Assembly: GCF_001441615.1 (NCBI RefSeq)
Contig: NZ_LAXJ01000003.1
Span: 124,001 to 188,000 of the forward strand
DNA: 64,000 bases
Origin: Roseovarius atlanticus
GTDB taxonomy: Bacteria; Pseudomonadota; Alphaproteobacteria; Rhodobacterales; Rhodobacteraceae
Direction: 5' to 3'
Numbering within the stretch: the first letter of the stretch is position 1; the number at the start of each line of letters is the position of its first letter. Below the pieces are notes generated by a model. That model saw nothing but the letters and a program-made list of their open reading frames with translations. It did not search any database and was not told the DNA's origin. Position numbers and translations under genes: made by a program. Below are positions 52,263-63,952 of the stretch, piece by piece.

Positions 52263-53438
52263 ATGACGGATATCGTACTTCTGGATGGCGCGCGCACGGC
52301 CATCGGCACGTTTGGCGGATCGCTGGCGGGCACGCCGCCGGGGCAGCTGGGGGCGACCGTGACCAAGGCGGCGCTGGAGCGGGCGGGCGTGGAGCCGGGG
52401 CAGGTGGGGCATGTGGTCTTTGGCCATGTCATCAACACCGAGCCACGCGACATGTACCTGAGCCGCGTCGCCGCGATGGAGGCCGGTATCCCCGAGACCA
52501 CGCCGGCGATGAACGTGAACCGGCTGTGCGGATCGGGGGCGCAGGCGGTGGTGTCGGTGGTGCAATCGCTGAGCTTGGGCGATGCGGAGTTCGGCGTGGC
52601 GGGCGGGGCCGAGAACATGAGCCGCTCGCCCTTCATCGTGCCGGAGCAGCGCTGGGGCGCCAAGATGGGCGATGTGCGCACGCTGGACATGATGCTGGGG
52701 GCGCTGAACTGTCCGTTCGGCACGGGGCATATGGGGGTGACGGCCGAGAACGTCGCCGCCGAGCATGACGTCAGCCGGAAGGATCAGGATGCTTTTGCGC
52801 TGGAGAGCCAGGCGCGGGCGGCGAAGGCCATCGAGGACGGCCGCTTTGCCAGTCAGATCGTGCCGGTGGAGGTGCGGGTGAAGCGTGACACGGTGGCGTT
52901 TGACACCGACGAGCATCCCAAGCCGACGACCGCCGAAGGGCTGGCCGGGCTGCGCGCGGCATTCCAGAAAGACGGGACGGTAACGGCTGGCAACGCGAGC
53001 GGCATCAATGACGGTGCCGCGGCGCTGGTCTTTGCGCGCGCGGAGGCGGCCGAGAAGGCGGGGCTGAAACCCAAGGCGCGTGTGCTTGGGTATGCCCATG
53101 CCGGCGTGCGCCCCGAGGTGATGGGGATCGGGCCGGTGCCGGCGGTGGAGAGCCTGCTGGAGAAGACCGGGCTGAGCGCGGGCGATTTCGACGTTGTGGA
53201 ATCGAACGAGGCCTTCGCGGCACAGGCGATTGCGGTGAACCGTGGGTTGGGGTTTGATCCCGACAAGGTAAACCCGAATGGCGGTGCGATCGCGCTGGGG
53301 CATCCGGTGGGCGCGACGGGAGCGATCCTGGTGGTGAAGGCGCTGTACGAACTGGAGCGGACCCGAGGGGCAAAAGCGCTGATCACCATGTGCATCGGCG
53401 GCGGGCAGGGGATTGCCTTGGCCATCGAGCGGATGTGA
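52263..53438 (+). CDS. Acetyl-CoA acetyltransferase (thiolase, BktB-like)
   Basis: The 391-residue enzyme is a normal-length thiolase. NRLCGSGAQAVVSVVQSL carries the acyl-accepting Cys89, GHPVGATGAILVVKAL the catalytic His, and ITMCIGGGQGIAL the second Cys. It condenses two acetyl-CoA units or cleaves 3-ketoacyl-CoAs. Without other beta-oxidation or polyhydroxybutyrate genes nearby, its direction is unknown. A GGGAGG site precedes the ATG. It converges on pbpC; the 125-bp gap is filled by five palindromes. Confidence 0.92.
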   Translation: MTDIVLLDGARTAIGTFGGSLAGTPPGQLGATVTKAALERAGVEPGQVGHVVFGHVINTEPRDMYLSRVAAMEAGIPETTPAMNVNRLCGSGAQAVVSVVQSLSLGDAEFGVAGGAENMSRSPFIVPEQRWGAKMGDVRTLDMMLGALNCPFGTGHMGVTAENVAAEHDVSRKDQDAFALESQARAAKAIEDGRFASQIVPVEVRVKRDTVAFDTDEHPKPTTAEGLAGLRAAFQKDGTVTAGNASGINDGAAALVFARAEAAEKAGLKPKARVLGYAHAGVRPEVMGIGPVPAVESLLEKTGLSAGDFDVVESNEAFAAQAIAVNRGLGFDPDKVNPNGGAIALGHPVGATGAILVVKALYELERTRGAKALITMCIGGGQGIALAIERM

Positions 53439-53447
53439 TATCGGCGG

Positions 53448-53561
53448 CGAAAAATTGCAATTTTTCGGGACGATTTCTTGCAAGAAATCGGGCAAGAATT
53501 TTCGAAAATTCTTGCTGCGAAACTGCGCAGTTTCGCGGGCCATTTTCTGCGTAGAAAATGG
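53448..53561. repeat. Array of five consecutive palindromes between convergent genes
   Basis: Five palindromes sit end to end: CGAAAAATTGCAATTTTTCG (53448-53467), CGATTTCTTGCAAGAAATCG (53471-53490), a 24-bp one centred on TTTTCGAAAA (53492-53515), GCGAAACTGCGCAGTTTCGC (53517-53536) and CCATTTTCT-GCGT-AGAAAATGG (53540-53561). The first four are perfect; gaps are 1-3 bp. Together they fill the space between the thiolase stop (53438) and the pbpC stop (53564). Each can fold into a hairpin on either strand, so the array may be a bidirectional transcript end. Confidence 0.85.
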
Positions 53562-53563
53562 GG

Positions 53564-55612
53564 TCAGTCGATCCAGACGGTGACGCTGCTGGACCGGCCC
53601 ATGGCGTCGATCACCGAGAGCTTGGAGTAGCCACGGGCGAGGCCGGTCAGTTCGGCCTCGCGCCGGCGGGTCCCGGTTTTCTGCGGCGTGCCGTTGGCGA
53701 GCCAGGTGAAAGGCGGTTTGCCGTCGCGCAGCTTGACCGTCAGGCGGCCGTCCTGGATGGGCAGGCGGGCGCCGGCGGGAGGGAAGATCAGCTTTGGCGC
53801 ATCCTCGGACGGTTGGAACACCGCATCGCGCCCGGCGAAGCGGCGCAGCGGTTGTGGCAGGCGGGCGGTGGGCAAGAGCAGCGCCTCGGGCGGGGGCGGC
53901 GGCAGGGCGTCGGCTTTGGGTTTCAGGCGCTGGAATGCCTCGAACAGCACGGGCGCGGCGAGGTCCCCGCCGAAGGCGCCAGGGACGGGCGTGCCGTCGG
54001 GGCGGCCGATCCAGACGGCGGCGACGTGGCGGCCGTCGAAGCCCACGGCCCAGGCGTCTCGGTGGCCGTAAGAGGTTCCGGTCTTGTAGGCGAGGCGGCG
54101 CTTGGGCGCGCCGGGGGGCGGCGCGAGGCCCGCGAGGATATCGGCGACGTGCCAGGCGGCGGCGCGGTTCAGTACATTCGCTTGCGTATGGTTTGAGGCG
54201 TCCTGACGCCAGTTGAGCGGGCGGGTCTGGCCGCCATTTGCCAGCATGGCGTAGGCGATGGTCAGGCCTTCGAGCGTCACGCCGAGGCCGCCGAGTCCCA
54301 CGGCGAGGCCGGGCTGGTCGCCGGGCAGCTCGGTCGGCACGCCGGCGCGGCGCAGGGTGTCGAGCAGGTGGGCGGGGCCGATCTCGTCCAGCAGCAGGAC
54401 GACGGGGATGTTGAGCGACTGGCGCAGGGCGTCGGCGACAGTCAGCTCGCCCCGGAAGGCGCCGTCGAAATTCTGCGGCGCGTAGGTGCCGAAGGCGACG
54501 GGGCGGTCGTGGATCAGCGTCTGCGGATGAGCGAGGCCGCGGTCGAAACCCATGGCGTAGATGAAGGGCTTCAGCGTCGAGCCGGGGGAGCGCATCGCCT
54601 GTGTCATGTCGACGAAGCCGGAGCGCGCGTCGCCGATGCCGTAGGTGGCGGAGCCGACCGAGGCGAGGATGTCGCCGGTGTGGTGGTCGGCGATCATCAT
54701 CGCGATGGAGACGTCCGCGGGCAGGTCGCGCAGGCTGTGCGTGGCGAGGCGTTCCAGCGCGGCTTGCAGGGGTGCGTCGAGCGTGAGGTCGTGGCGCAGG
54801 CGCGCGGGATCGTCGGATATCGCGCGGTCGGCCATGTGCGGCGCGAGGGAGGGGAAGGCGCGGCGGGCATGGGGGACGGGTTCGGTCAGGGCCGCCTGCA
54901 CGGCGCTGGGCGTCAGCAGGCCGTCGCGTTCTGCGCGGGCGAGGACGCGGGCGCGGGCCTCGGCTGCCTGGAAATGGTGCCGGTCGGGGCGGCGGGATTC
55001 GGGGGATTGTGGCAGAGCGACGAGCAGCGCGGCTTCGGCGGGGGTCAGGCGGCGGGGGTCCTTGCCGAACCACGCGTAACTGGCGGCGCGGACGCCTTCG
55101 ATATTGCCACCGAAGGGCGCGCGTTCGAGGTAGAGTTGCAGGATCTGCGCCTTGGTCAGGCGGCGTTCCAGCGCCAGCGCGACGCGGGCCTGGCGGAGTT
55201 TGCCGGAAAGCTGCCCGGTACCGCTGTCCTCGAGCAGGCGGGCGACCTGCATGGTGAGGGTGGAGGCGCCCGAGACGATCTCGCCGTTCCAGAGCGCCTG
55301 CGCGGTCGCGCGAAGAATGGCGCGGGGGTCGACGCCGGAATGGGTGTAGAACCGCTTGTCTTCGTAGGCGATGAGGAGGTCGATATAGCCTTGGTCCACC
55401 GCGTCGGGCGTGGCGCCGAGCCGCCAGCGACCATTCTCGACCGTGTACACTCGCAAAAGCGTGCCGTTGCGGTCTCGGACTTCTGTGGAAAGCGGCGTCA
55501 GGAGGGGTGGAAGATCGGTGGCCGTGATCCAGTGGTCGAGCTTGTCGCGGCCGAGGCCCGCGGCGAAGAGCGCGAGCGCCAGCAGCAGCAGGAGACGGTC
55601 AAAGCGGAACAT
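53564..55612 (-). CDS. pbpC: Penicillin-binding protein 1C
   Basis: The 682-residue bifunctional peptidoglycan enzyme has an N-terminal membrane anchor (LLLLLALALFAAGL), a glycosyltransferase domain with YEDKRFYTHSGVDPRAI (catalytic Glu), then a transpeptidase domain with SPGSTLKP (Ser345, Lys348), SLN and KTGTS. The last 90 residues form the PBP1C-specific BiPBP_C domain. ATG 55612 is chosen; the 37 residues upstream in frame come from the neighbouring gene. It is the last gene of an operon with a glycolipid-binding protein and an alpha-2-macroglobulin; the pbpC/A2M pairing is widespread and thought to be protective in the periplasm. Confidence 0.94.
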   Translation of the reverse strand: MFRFDRLLLLLALALFAAGLGRDKLDHWITATDLPPLLTPLSTEVRDRNGTLLRVYTVENGRWRLGATPDAVDQGYIDLLIAYEDKRFYTHSGVDPRAILRATAQALWNGEIVSGASTLTMQVARLLEDSGTGQLSGKLRQARVALALERRLTKAQILQLYLERAPFGGNIEGVRAASYAWFGKDPRRLTPAEAALLVALPQSPESRRPDRHHFQAAEARARVLARAERDGLLTPSAVQAALTEPVPHARRAFPSLAPHMADRAISDDPARLRHDLTLDAPLQAALERLATHSLRDLPADVSIAMMIADHHTGDILASVGSATYGIGDARSGFVDMTQAMRSPGSTLKPFIYAMGFDRGLAHPQTLIHDRPVAFGTYAPQNFDGAFRGELTVADALRQSLNIPVVLLLDEIGPAHLLDTLRRAGVPTELPGDQPGLAVGLGGLGVTLEGLTIAYAMLANGGQTRPLNWRQDASNHTQANVLNRAAAWHVADILAGLAPPPGAPKRRLAYKTGTSYGHRDAWAVGFDGRHVAAVWIGRPDGTPVPGAFGGDLAAPVLFEAFQRLKPKADALPPPPPEALLLPTARLPQPLRRFAGRDAVFQPSEDAPKLIFPPAGARLPIQDGRLTVKLRDGKPPFTWLANGTPQKTGTRRREAELTGLARGYSKLSVIDAMGRSSSVTVWID

Positions 55613-56177
55613 GCTGGTCTTCCGCGTGCCAGAGGCCGGGATAATCGGTGACGAAGCCCGCGTCGTTGACTTCGAGCGTGGTGGTGTAGTCGGTCTGTTC
55701 GGCGCGGTAGTCGATCGCGCCATACGTATGCGTACGTTGATAGGTCTGATCCAGCGGCGCGAGGGTGGCGGCGGGGTAGTGCAGCCACGCGGCGCGGGTG
55801 GTCAGGGTGTCGTCCTGCTGTTTCGCAAGGCGGCGCAGGGGCATGAGGTTGGTGGCGGGGGTGAAGCTGAGGTCGATGTCGGTGGCGTCCTTTAGCCCGG
55901 GTTGAGGTGTCTCGTTCAGCAGCCATTCGCCATTGCGGTGGTCGATATGCAGGCGCACGTCCATCTCGCCATGGGTGCCGGCGATGTCGGCGTCGAGGGT
56001 CTGCCAGTCCTCGGCGCAGCGCACGACGTAATCCAGCGCGGCGAAGCCGTCATCGTCGTGAAAGCGGGCGTGGCCGACCAGCAGCCAGCCGTGATCGGCG
56101 CGGGCGAGGCGGCAGGTGTCCTGCCCCTCGCAATAGAGCGCGCGCCAAGTGATCGTGGCGACGGTCTTGCCCGTCAT
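55599..56177 (-). CDS. Putative glycolipid-binding domain protein
   Basis: The 192-residue soluble protein matches the putative glycolipid-binding family (PF06475-like): ITWRALYCEGQDTCRLARADHGWLLVGHARF at the N-terminus, LDYVVRCAEDW, HIDHRNGEWLLNETPQPGLKDATDIDLSFTPATNLMPLRRL in the middle and YGAIDYRAEQTDYTTTLEVNDAGFVTDYPGLW at the end. No signal peptide is visible, so it is cytoplasmic. Its start overlaps the A2M stop by four bases and its end overlaps pbpC by 14. Its presence between two cell-envelope genes suggests an envelope role, but nothing more is known. Confidence 0.8.
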   Translation of the reverse strand: MTGKTVATITWRALYCEGQDTCRLARADHGWLLVGHARFHDDDGFAALDYVVRCAEDWQTLDADIAGTHGEMDVRLHIDHRNGEWLLNETPQPGLKDATDIDLSFTPATNLMPLRRLAKQQDDTLTTRAAWLHYPAATLAPLDQTYQRTHTYGAIDYRAEQTDYTTTLEVNDAGFVTDYPGLWHAEDQHVPL

Positions 56178-59100
56178 TCCGCGGTGACAGTCATGCGCCC
56201 GGTCGCCGAACGCGCGCGGTATTGCGGACGGTACATGTCCTCGACCGAGGCTGCCGGGTGGTGGTAGCTGCCGGGGCTGATCGCGCGGACGATGTAGGCG
56301 AGGCGGAACGCATCGTCCGAGCGCCAGTCGACGGCGGCGATGAAGCGGTCGGCGCGGAACTCGGAATGCTCGGTCGTGGCGGGGTCGAGCCAGTCGAGCG
56401 CGCTCACGTCGCCCGAGCGCAGGAGGTTCGGGTTATCGATTTCCAGACCGGCGGGTAGCGGGTCGTCGATGATGAGCCGGGCCTCGCCTTTCTCGAACGG
56501 GCGGACTGTCAGCACGGTGACAAGGCGGGTGCCGGTGGGGACCGAGGACAGGTCCATCGGGGTGCCGTCCATGTCGAAATAGCTGCGCTCGATGGCGTAG
56601 CCGTAGCCGCCGGCCTCGGGCGGGGTCAGTGGCACGCCGAGGGTGGTGAGCGTGATGTCTGTGGCGTTCGCGCCGGTGTTGGTGAGGGTCTGCGGCGTGA
56701 GCGACGTGGCGGAGATGTTGCGCACGAAGGGGCCCGAGACAGGTTCGCCGTCGAGCGAGAGGCCCGAGACGGACGGATCGCTGAGAAGCGCGCGGGCGGC
56801 CAGAAGGGACCACGCCTGTTCCTGGGTGGACATGTGCGGGCCTTCGGCGGTGATGGCGCTGGCCAGGGCGTCGGCGTTGACGGCGGTGCTGCCCGCCTCG
56901 GTCGCCAGCGTCAGCACGCCGGCGCGGTCGCGCAGGCGGGTGCCATAGTCAGCCCGCCAGACCTGGCCTTCGTCGCCGGAGGTCTGGTTGATGGTCTGTT
57001 GGGCTGCGGCGAACATGCGGTCGGCGCGGGTCTGGTCGCCGTAGAAGGCAAGCGCCGCGCCAAGCTGAGCCTGGGCCAGGGGTGTGGCGAAGGCCTGGGC
57101 CTTGACGTCCGCGTAATACCGCAGGTCGCCCATGCGGGCCGCGCCCTCGCGGGCGAGGACCATGAGGGCATAGGCGATGTCTTCGCCACCGGAGTCGAAG
57201 TCGGGCGCGTAGTTGATGCGGTTGCGCAGGTTGTCCATCGCCATGGTGTAGGCGGTGTCTGGCACGTCGAAGCCTTCGGATCTGGCGCGCGACAGGAAGT
57301 CGGCGACATAGGCGTCGAGCCAGAAATCGCCGGAACTTGCCCGCCAGAGGCCGAAGCTGCCGCCGGAGGATTGGCGGGTCAGGATGCGGGCGATGGACTG
57401 GTCGATGCGTTCCTGTGCCTGCGCTTCGGAGGCGAGGCCCATCGCGGCGGCGACCTGGTTGAAGTAAAGGAGCGGCATGGCGCGGCTGACCACCTGTTCG
57501 GTGCAGCCATACGGGTAGCGGTCGAGCGCGGCCAGAAGGCGGGGCGCGTCGAGTTTCGCCAAGGGCCCGGCGGCGAGGATGGCGCTGGCCGTGTCGGGGC
57601 GCAGATCGGCGAAGACGTCGTCGCCCAGCGTGAAGCTGTCGCCTGCGCCGAGAGAGAAGCGGCGGGTGGTGGCGATGACCGGATCGTTGGAGCGGATGCC
57701 AAGCGGCATCTCCTTGGTCAGTTGCTTGCCATCGGGCGTGGTGAGCGCGATGCGCACGGTAGCGTCGCCCACGTCTCCCGCGGTGATGGGCAGGCTGAGC
57801 GTGGTTTTTTCCTGGTCGCCCAGTTCGAGGCCGGAGGGGATGGTGCCGCCCAAAGTAAGGCCGGTGCCGGAGACGTCGAGGCCCATGCGGCCGGTCGGTC
57901 CTTCGGTGTGCTGGATTTCCAGCAGCAGGCGGCTGTCGTCGCCGGGGGCGAGGAAGCGCGGCAGGGAGGCGGTGACGACGACGGGGTCGCGAACGATGGT
58001 TTCGTCCTCGGCCTGGCCCACGGCGGTGGGGGACCATGCGACGGCCATGAAGCGGACGGTGCCGTTGAAATCGGGCATGTCGAAGCTGGCCTGCGCCGTG
58101 CCATCGGGGCCGATTTCCAGCGGGCCGGTGAAATAGGCGACGAGGTCCTCGGTGGGCGGCGGCTGGGTGCCGGAGAGGGGGTTGCCCGCATCACCGCCGG
58201 AGCGGACCTGGCCTTCGGCGCCGTTCATGCCGTCGATAAGGCGGCCATAGAGGTCGCGGATTTCCACGCCAAGGCGGCGCTGGCCGAAATAGTGACCGGA
58301 GGGATCGGGCGACTGGAAGCCGGTGATGTTGAGCACGCCTACATCCACGGCGGCGAGGGTGACATAGCCGGTCTGGCCATCCGCCAGCCCGTCCACGTTC
58401 ACGGTGACGTCCAGCGGCCCGCGCGGGGCGGCGGTTTCGGGGGCGTCGATGGAGACGGAGAGCTGTTTGTCGCCCGGGGCGATCTTGGCGTAGCTGAGGC
58501 CGAGCGAGCGGGCCGGGTTCTGGCCCGCGCTGACGTTCATCGGGCGGATCACTTGCGCGGTGACGTAAGCGCCTGCGCCCCAGTCTTCGGTGACCGAAAG
58601 GGGGATGGTGTTCTCGCCCTCGGTGACCTCGACGGCCTGGCGTTCGATGACGTGGTTTGACATCACGGTGATCAGCGCGGTGCCGGCATAGCGCGGCACG
58701 ACGCGCAGTTGGGCGGTGTCGCCGGGGGTGTATTCGGGTTGGTCCAGCGACAGCTCCAGCGTGTCGGGCGTGTCGCTGGCGTCGGCGGGAGCGTACCAGC
58801 CGGCGTAGAAATCGGTGGAGGATGAGACGTAGTCGCCGCCGGTGCGTTCGACGACCAACTCGTAGTGACCCCATTCGACGGGCGCGGTGACGGTGAGCGG
58901 ATTGGACCCCAGCGTGGCGTCGCCGGTGGCGACCTGTTCGCGCGTCGTGATCGGCTCCCAGTTCCACGAGCCGTAATCCTGGTACCATTGGTAGCGCGTG
59001 GTGACGCGGTTGACCGTCCATTTCACGTCCATCGGGACGGGCGTGAGATCGGGGGAAATGCCGATGACCTGGAAGCGGGCTTCGGAGTTTTCGGGGACGA

Positions 59101-61615
59101 CGCCATCGGCCATGGGCTTGATGCCGATCATGGGGCCGGCGGGGGCGAGCATGCGGGAAAGCGTGCGTTCGACCGGGCGGCCGGAGCCTTCTTGCAGGGT
59201 GACGGTTATTTCGGCCTCGAACGGGCGGTCGGTGACGTCGAATTCGGGCATTTCGGCGGCCATCTGAAGCTGGCCGTCGGGGCCGGTCTTGCCGCCGGGC
59301 AGGTAGGTGATGCGCCCGCCGACCAGTTCATCGTGACGACCGAAGCGGTAGCCGGGGAAATCGTCGAGCGTGGTGCGCGCCATGAGGCGCACGTTGCCGT
59401 CCGCGATCAGCCCGGCACCCGGCGCGCCGAAGAGATAGCGCGCGTCGATGGTGAGCGGGGGCGTGTCGCCGGGGCGGATGGGGCCGTCGGGCAGCGACAG
59501 GTCGAAGTCGATGCGCTCGGGCAGGAAATCTTCGACCAGCAGTGTACGGCTGACCAGCGGGTCGGCCTCGGGGTCCGACAGGATGTCGAGCGTCCAGCTG
59601 CCGGTGGGGACACTTGCGCCGACGGGCAGGGTGAAGACATGGCCGCCCGCGTCGTCGTCGCCGGACAACTGGCGGGAATATTCCACGCCGTCGGGGCGGC
59701 GCAGGATGGCCGTGAGGGGCAGGCCGGGGATCGCCTCGGCCAGTTCGTCCCGCGCAAGGGCGGTGGCGTGGATCACCTCGCCCGGGCGGTAGGCGCCGCG
59801 GTCGGTGGCGAGGAAGACGTCGATGGGCGGCGCGGGAGGGCGGCCCTCGACGCCGCGGTCCGAGAGGTCGAAGGCGGGGTCGGTGAGCGACAGGAAGGCC
59901 ATGTCGTCGGGGCCCGCCTTGGCGAGGATCATCGCCGGGGCGGAGCCGGACGTGCCACGGGTCAGTCCGGGGGCAAAGAGGGCGTGGCCCTGATCGTTGG
60001 TCGTGGCGGTGCCAAGCACGCGGTTGGAGCGCGAGAGCAAGGACAGCTCGACGCCGGACTCCGCCTGGGCATCGGCCAGACCGCGCACGAAGACATGCAG
60101 GCCGTCGGTGCCCTTGAAGGTGGTCAGGCCCAGGTCGGTCAGCACGAACCATTGCGTGGCGCCGGGATTGTCGAAAGGATCGGCGCCGGGGATGGTGGCG
60201 GTCAGGGCGTAGATGCCGGGGGCCTCATCCGCCAGAACCTCGCCCAGCGGCAGGCGGGTGGTCATGGTCTGGTTGAGGGTGTTCTGCACCTCGCCGGTGC
60301 CTTTCCAGACCTCCTCGGCGATATCATTGCCGAACTCGCGTTCCTGGTACTGGCTGAGGGGGCGGCCGAAATAGTCCTCCTGCATGGTGCGCAGAAGGTT
60401 GCGGTCGGAGACGCGGCGCAGCAGCAGCTCGACCTCGGTAAGGTTCACGGTCTCGATCGGCAGGGCGGTGTCGGCGGCCTTGGGCAGGACATAGGACCTG
60501 CCCGGGAAAGCGACGCGCGGAGAGCGGTCGCGGACGTAGAGCGTGATTTCGGTGTCGCGCTGGAGGGTTTCGCCGCTGGCGGCGGGCAGCCCCTCGCGGA
60601 AGGTGACGCGATAGCGCTCGCCATGTTGAACGCCGGAAATGCAGATCTGGTTGCCCGAGGGCTGGACCACCAGGCCGGGATCGGGCAGGCGCACGAAGGG
60701 CGTGTAATCGGTGCCGGCCTCGACCAGCGGTTCGGAGAATTCGGCGCAGAGGCGGGGCTGGGCGCTGTCGCTGTCGGCGCGGTGATCGGTTATGCGGAAA
60801 CCGTACTTGGCGATGGCGGCGTCGAGCGCGGTCATCACGTCGTCGCGCGGCTGGATCGATTCGGCGAGGCGCAGGGTGGGCACGGTGGCCTGGCCCCGGC
60901 CCATCGTCTCCAGGGACTGGGACATAAGCAGAAGGGCGTTGATGCGCGCGGGATCGCCGGGCGCGCGCAGGTAGGCGTTGATCGCGGCCTGGAAGGCGCG
61001 TTCCGCATAGTTGCGTTTTTCGGAGTCATTCTGCGTGGGGATGAGGAGCGACAGGCGGGCATATTCCGCCCATTGGTCGGCGGCGTCCGAGCGGGCCACG
61101 GCGGCCCCCATCCAGCGCATCGCGTTGAGGTAATCCTGCTGCGCGATGCGGTCCTGCGCGGCGTTGACCATGGCGGGCACGTCCCATTGCCCGCCGGGGT
61201 GGCGCGCGCCGATGCCGGTGGCCTGGTCGCGGGCCTGGTTCAGGTCGCCGGGGTTGAGGAAATCCAGATCGGCGGTGCGGGCGGGCGCATCGTTGAGAAC
61301 GCGCGTGTCGGTGTTGAAGACCTCGGCGGACACCGCGCCCTCGTAGGGCTTGGTTTCGGTCAGGGCGCTTTTGGGGAAACAGGAATTGGAGCGGGTGTTG
61401 AACGTGTAGGCGCGGCAGGCGTTGTTGGAAAAGCAGAGGTTGCGGCAGGCCTCGAGCGTGGTGTCGAAGAGCGGGTCGAGATCGGCGCCGTAGAAATCGA
61501 CATCCTTGGTGACGACCTCGCGCCGGTCGGGGACGGCATCCTGGGCGGTGGCGTGCCCTGCGGCAAGGCTGGCGGAAAGGGTGATGAAAATGGCGGTGAG
61601 AAAGCGATGGAGCAT
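56174..61615 (-). CDS. Bacterial alpha-2-macroglobulin with N-terminal PAN-like domain
   Basis: The 1813-residue periplasmic protein has a signal peptide (cleaved near ATA-Q) without a lipobox, so, unlike E. coli YfhM, it is not predicted to be a lipoprotein. Residues about 40-85 form a PAN/Apple-like domain (Cys57, 61, 67, 79). Macroglobulin-like domains follow, and YPYGCTEQVV contains the thioester motif C1371-T-E-Q1374, so the protease-trapping chemistry is intact. The C-terminal complement-like domain completes it. ATG 61615 has GGGAGGG upstream. It precedes the glycolipid-binding gene and pbpC; pairing with PBP1C suggests protection of the envelope against foreign proteases. Confidence 0.92.
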   Translation of the reverse strand: MLHRFLTAIFITLSASLAAGHATAQDAVPDRREVVTKDVDFYGADLDPLFDTTLEACRNLCFSNNACRAYTFNTRSNSCFPKSALTETKPYEGAVSAEVFNTDTRVLNDAPARTADLDFLNPGDLNQARDQATGIGARHPGGQWDVPAMVNAAQDRIAQQDYLNAMRWMGAAVARSDAADQWAEYARLSLLIPTQNDSEKRNYAERAFQAAINAYLRAPGDPARINALLLMSQSLETMGRGQATVPTLRLAESIQPRDDVMTALDAAIAKYGFRITDHRADSDSAQPRLCAEFSEPLVEAGTDYTPFVRLPDPGLVVQPSGNQICISGVQHGERYRVTFREGLPAASGETLQRDTEITLYVRDRSPRVAFPGRSYVLPKAADTALPIETVNLTEVELLLRRVSDRNLLRTMQEDYFGRPLSQYQEREFGNDIAEEVWKGTGEVQNTLNQTMTTRLPLGEVLADEAPGIYALTATIPGADPFDNPGATQWFVLTDLGLTTFKGTDGLHVFVRGLADAQAESGVELSLLSRSNRVLGTATTNDQGHALFAPGLTRGTSGSAPAMILAKAGPDDMAFLSLTDPAFDLSDRGVEGRPPAPPIDVFLATDRGAYRPGEVIHATALARDELAEAIPGLPLTAILRRPDGVEYSRQLSGDDDAGGHVFTLPVGASVPTGSWTLDILSDPEADPLVSRTLLVEDFLPERIDFDLSLPDGPIRPGDTPPLTIDARYLFGAPGAGLIADGNVRLMARTTLDDFPGYRFGRHDELVGGRITYLPGGKTGPDGQLQMAAEMPEFDVTDRPFEAEITVTLQEGSGRPVERTLSRMLAPAGPMIGIKPMADGVVPENSEARFQVIGISPDLTPVPMDVKWTVNRVTTRYQWYQDYGSWNWEPITTREQVATGDATLGSNPLTVTAPVEWGHYELVVERTGGDYVSSSTDFYAGWYAPADASDTPDTLELSLDQPEYTPGDTAQLRVVPRYAGTALITVMSNHVIERQAVEVTEGENTIPLSVTEDWGAGAYVTAQVIRPMNVSAGQNPARSLGLSYAKIAPGDKQLSVSIDAPETAAPRGPLDVTVNVDGLADGQTGYVTLAAVDVGVLNITGFQSPDPSGHYFGQRRLGVEIRDLYGRLIDGMNGAEGQVRSGGDAGNPLSGTQPPPTEDLVAYFTGPLEIGPDGTAQASFDMPDFNGTVRFMAVAWSPTAVGQAEDETIVRDPVVVTASLPRFLAPGDDSRLLLEIQHTEGPTGRMGLDVSGTGLTLGGTIPSGLELGDQEKTTLSLPITAGDVGDATVRIALTTPDGKQLTKEMPLGIRSNDPVIATTRRFSLGAGDSFTLGDDVFADLRPDTASAILAAGPLAKLDAPRLLAALDRYPYGCTEQVVSRAMPLLYFNQVAAAMGLASEAQAQERIDQSIARILTRQSSGGSFGLWRASSGDFWLDAYVADFLSRARSEGFDVPDTAYTMAMDNLRNRINYAPDFDSGGEDIAYALMVLAREGAARMGDLRYYADVKAQAFATPLAQAQLGAALAFYGDQTRADRMFAAAQQTINQTSGDEGQVWRADYGTRLRDRAGVLTLATEAGSTAVNADALASAITAEGPHMSTQEQAWSLLAARALLSDPSVSGLSLDGEPVSGPFVRNISATSLTPQTLTNTGANATDITLTTLGVPLTPPEAGGYGYAIERSYFDMDGTPMDLSSVPTGTRLVTVLTVRPFEKGEARLIIDDPLPAGLEIDNPNLLRSGDVSALDWLDPATTEHSEFRADRFIAAVDWRSDDAFRLAYIVRAISPGSYHHPAASVEDMYRPQYRARSATGRMTVTAE

Positions 61616-61771
61616 GATGCCCTCCCTAAATGTATGGCGGCATCGTGCCACGCCCCCTGCGCCAAGACAACGATTCTGGCTGGCGGGGCAGGTCAGGGTT
61701 TAAGCACTTGTTCACCATAATCGGGGAAGTTGGGGGGTATAAGAGACACCGGCACGGGCGGAGGTTGGGGC

Positions 61772-63952
<2,181 letters not shown>

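Noticed and set aside
53448..53561. CRISPR array
   Set aside because: The units are different palindromes with 1-3 bp gaps, not identical repeats with unique spacers, and no cas genes are near.
51507..55073. A 1188-codon minus-strand frame across the phosphatase, thiolase and pbpC region
   Set aside because: It runs antisense to two clear enzymes and out of frame with pbpC; the product is Arg/Pro-rich with no domain.
58865..61720. A 951-codon plus-strand frame inside the alpha-2-macroglobulin gene
   Set aside because: Antisense to a gene with a thioester motif, signal peptide and ribosome-binding site; its own translation is Gly/Ala/Val-rich shadow sequence.
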